Shown here: one piece after another, positions 61,001 through 64,000 of the stretch
Position numbering within the stretch: the stretch's first letter is position 1
Layout of the letters: every line of letters starts with the position of its first letter
NCBI GenBank assembly: GCA_013396995.1
Contig: VWZP01007456.1
Span: forward strand, 686,431 to 750,430
Source of the DNA: Dicaeum eximium
Lineage: Eukaryota; Chordata; Aves; Passeriformes; Dicaeidae
Length of the DNA stretch: 64,000 bases
Reading direction: 5' to 3'
Made by a program: the position numbers and the translations under genes
Notes under the pieces: generated by a model
Told to the model about the DNA's origin: nothing
Databases searched by the model: none
The model's input: only the letters and a program-made list of their open reading frames with translations

Positions 61001-64000
61001 GACTTCAGAAACAATGTGGGAAGAACAGCTAGAGTCAGCATCAGTAAGATGATGCTTTTTGCCTTCAGTCTGCTCTCCCTCACTGCTGGTTCACCTTATG
61101 GGGGAGGCTTTGGTTACTGAGTGAAAGAAGTAAATATCTTGTTTGGTTCATCTCCTGTAGGCTTCATACAAACAGTGGGAAGGGAAACTTGAAGAAGCAG
61201 AGCTCTGAGTGAAGAAGAAGCTTAGCAGGCCACCCTGAGGTAGCTGCAGTTCTCCAAGTGGCTCATGACAGGCGTGATAAATGTAAGTGGAGAACTAAAA
61301 AGCTAAAGCTGTTTATTTGAAAGGACAACACATAGAGACTTCCTGACTTCTAATGGGTCCTTATCCACTCCTGTAGTGTACCTTCTGGAGCAGTTATTAG
61401 GAGCCCTGGAAGAATGTGTCGTGTCATTCCCAGTAGCCTGTGGCATGTGGAGGGTCTGCATTTCACCTGCAGGAGAGGGTGTGCACAGCGTACTGAGGAA
61501 ACCCAAGGGACAGGAGGGACAAGTGAAAAGAGGACATGGCATGTGAAATTTGAGGACAGTTGTTTGCACATTCTACACTTCTGGGGATACATTTCATAAA
61601 TTAAAAGCAGCCTGTGTGGAAGTTTTCCTCATCAGCATAACCCACAAGTGTGACAGAGACTCTAGAAATGTCATCCCAGTGTCAGTATTTCTATCAGCAG
61701 CAGGTGGTTGCTAGTACAGACCTCTTTACCTGCTTATAACCCTCATAAATGACATCTCCAAGACTCATTTTAGACTGAAGATAATGCCCAACTAATGCAC
61801 TGGCTCCAAACAGCCTTGAAATTTGGCTAAGTGTCAGTTCAGCTCTGAACACCCAGTTGCTAAGTCTGTACTCTCATTGGAAACTTTTAAACACTCCCAT
61901 AGGTGTTTGGTGCCCTTGTAGTTGGCATCATTTCAGTGGTTACTGAAAATACAGTGAAGGTAATAAGAAATGTTACTGTCTGAAGACCACACAGCTCATA
62001 CCAGGCTGTGCAACACAACAAGATCATTTCAGAGCAGAGAGTAAAAACTTCATTTCAGCCTTTAGGCTTGTGACTTGGGAGGAGCTGTGATGTGCATATG
62101 TGCAGGGGACTTTGGGTTTTCAGTGCAAAGCCCAAAAACGGGCAAAGTGTCGGTCAGCAGCACCAAGCAGTTCTTGGTGCTTCAAGCAAGTCCCCCTTGA
62201 GTGTTTCATCCTTGCATAGGCTGCCATTCTCTCAGTTCAGCCAAAAAAGTAGTTTCTGGAGCTTCAGTGTAAAGACAGGGTGATGAAATTGTTCTTATTA
62301 AAAACAACTCTCTCTTACACACATACACAAGAAAAAAAAAATCAGGTTAAGTAGACAACCCCTTACAGACTACAGCCAACCAACAGGGTTGCAAATGGTG
62401 GTGAGGTGAGAGTGGGAACAAGTTGTCAAAACTTCCTCTCTATAAGCACTGTCAGCAAAGCCAGTATAATGTAGTCCTAAATTTATACCCTAAGTCTTCT
62501 AGAGCATGATCTGACTGACACTTAGGAAAGCTGGTCCGTGCTTAAGTGCCTGAATGAAAGAGACCTTAATCTCTTTCTCTTTTAGTTGTGACTTGGAATA
62601 ATAAAAACATTTTAGACAGAAGCATGATTGTTATGTTGATGATGTCCCTTCAACTATTTACAGAAGTAATGCCAAGATACCACAAGAAAGGCCGAGCATA
62701 AAGTATTTCCAGCAGATCAAAAAGCAGGAAGCATGGGAAATCTTCCCACTAGAAGAGCCTGATCTCATGGGATTTGCAGCTCAGTTGCTTAACTCTTGCT
62801 CTCCCAGCTGCTCAGAAAGTAGATTGCATCAATGTGCCTCAAATCTGCAATCTCAGTGGTTCATAGTAAAGCTGACAGAGAAGTGGTGGAAACCATGACA
62901 TTGACTGAGAGTTTAAGGAGTCTTTTCACTGGCTGAGCTTCAGGAAAGCCACAGATATAGTTGTTTAATTCAACTGCCAGTGTGACTTGGTCTCTCACAA
63001 ACTGGGGCTTGGAGTAATTAAATCTTCACAGCTTGATGAGAGTGTGCATTTTGCTGTGCTCTGATGGTCTGTGTGCCAGGGGAAGAGGCCAGTGCAGGCC
63101 TGGATAGCAAGGAAACAAAACTACATACAAAAGTGCCTGTGTTTTGTCCCACAAACCACATCATATAGGAACTACGTTCATGTCTGCTTTTGAAGTTTCT
63201 GGGAAAACTGACAGTGCTTCAGAGCCATCTACATGGGGTAAAGCAGCCAGTACAGCTGCCTTGGGCCAAGCCTGCAACAGTGTGCAAGGAAAGAGATGGA
63301 GAGCAGCAATTTCCATTTTGCAGGATTTGCATCAAGATGCCTTAAATCTTCCATTTAAACAGGATGTAATAATCTATAGATAGTTTGTAGAAAGTATATC
63401 AGCTGCTGGGAGTAATGATGTCTCTTAGCAGCTTAGTTAACAGCCTGGTAACCCAGCTTCAAGCTCCTGACAGATCAGGAACATTTGAGCTCCCATGGGA
63501 CCTCTCTCTTGATCTCTCTGTCTGTCCTGATCTCCACCTGCCTTGCTGATGGGGAAATTCTGCAGCAGACTCCTGACCCACTGCCTGCCTAGCAGTGAAC
63601 AGAAACTGCTTCAACCAGCCTAAGTCTCCAAAGCCTTCAAATTCCCTTGGGAACCTTGGCTTGCAGTACAAGGGACAAGAGCCTTTCTCATACAAAATAC
63701 CTTGTACCAAAACAAAGCGATGCAAACAGCACGTCTGCTTTAATGGCTGCATGCTGGCTTCTACCTTCCACCCTCCACTCTCCAGCTGCAAGGTGCCCAA
63801 ACCCCACTTGTCATTTCTCTCCATGCTTCAGCAGGAACTGCCTTAGAAGGCTGTCAATCAGTAAATTCTGATTTCTGTTTGGCAACACAAAGAGGGCTAT
63901 TTGCATTGCCTTAGAGATAGGCAGCTAAATAATTTGTCTTGGGAAATCAGACTCTTATACAGCAGATCTTTTAATTTCAGTTTGACCTTTTAGGGTTGAC
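58045..64000. other. Non-coding unique DNA, no gene recognised
   Basis: The first 300 bp (to about 58360) continues the unusual stop-poor, CpG-bearing stretch that follows the LINE relic, but I cannot align it to a family. Beyond this only short spurious frames are seen (up to 121 codons at 63459-63824 minus, overlapping plus frames on the same bases). There are no RNA genes, transposons or long arrays. The sequence runs off the window without a recognisable feature. Confidence 0.5.

Noticed and set aside
1..64000. CRISPR arrays, operons, phage or plasmid systems
   Set aside because: No spaced direct-repeat arrays, ribosome-binding sites or gene packing were found. The repeat content is that of a bird nuclear genome.

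Overview
This window looks like nuclear DNA from a bird, most likely a neoavian and possibly a songbird. The evidence is the repeat content. There is a 5'-truncated chicken-repeat-1 (CR1) LINE with the family's usual 3' end, and a much older CR1 of the kind shared by birds, turtles and crocodilians. Two solo LTRs of bird endogenous retroviruses are present. The rest is AT-rich, CpG-poor DNA full of microsatellites. I found no bacterial, viral or organellar gene organisation.

I find no intact protein-coding gene. All open frames are short, stop-bounded and lack recognisable domains, except three that trace to transposons. I recognised no tRNA, rRNA or other RNA gene and no convincing coding exon. 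The window is therefore a gene desert or the inside of a very large intron.

Layout. 0-9 kb: unique DNA with two minus-strand solo LTRs, at 2.09-2.39 kb (with a 6-bp target duplication) and 5.86-6.49 kb (holding an expanded GAT/AAT microsatellite). 9-36 kb: mostly unique DNA with a few weak CR1 scraps, a G-quadruplex motif at 15.9 kb, two inverted pairs of SOX-like sites at 16.2 kb and a perfect 20-bp palindrome at 29.5 kb. 36.1-36.7 kb: ancient minus-strand CR1. 37.8-38.5 kb: a 250-bp purine tract with a near-exact 84-bp duplication abutting the window's only N, then an ATT/CATTAT array. 41.9 kb: another perfect palindrome. 44.9-45.6 kb: plus-strand CR1 carrying the end of its reverse transcriptase gene. 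46-57 kb: unique DNA with microsatellites (a roughly 100-bp ATT array at 48.1 kb) and two stretches that resemble conserved enhancers. 57.7-58.4 kb: a longer open region whose translation resembles the segment between endonuclease and reverse transcriptase of RTE/jockey-type non-LTR retrotransposons, with one visible frameshift. It is the most unusual locus here. 58.4-64 kb: unique DNA.

No genes act together here. The points of interest are transposon history, possible exaptation of the 57.7-58.4 kb relic, and candidate regulatory or structured DNA. Family assignments come from recalled sequence features, not a database search. Regulatory calls rest on motif reading only and are weak.
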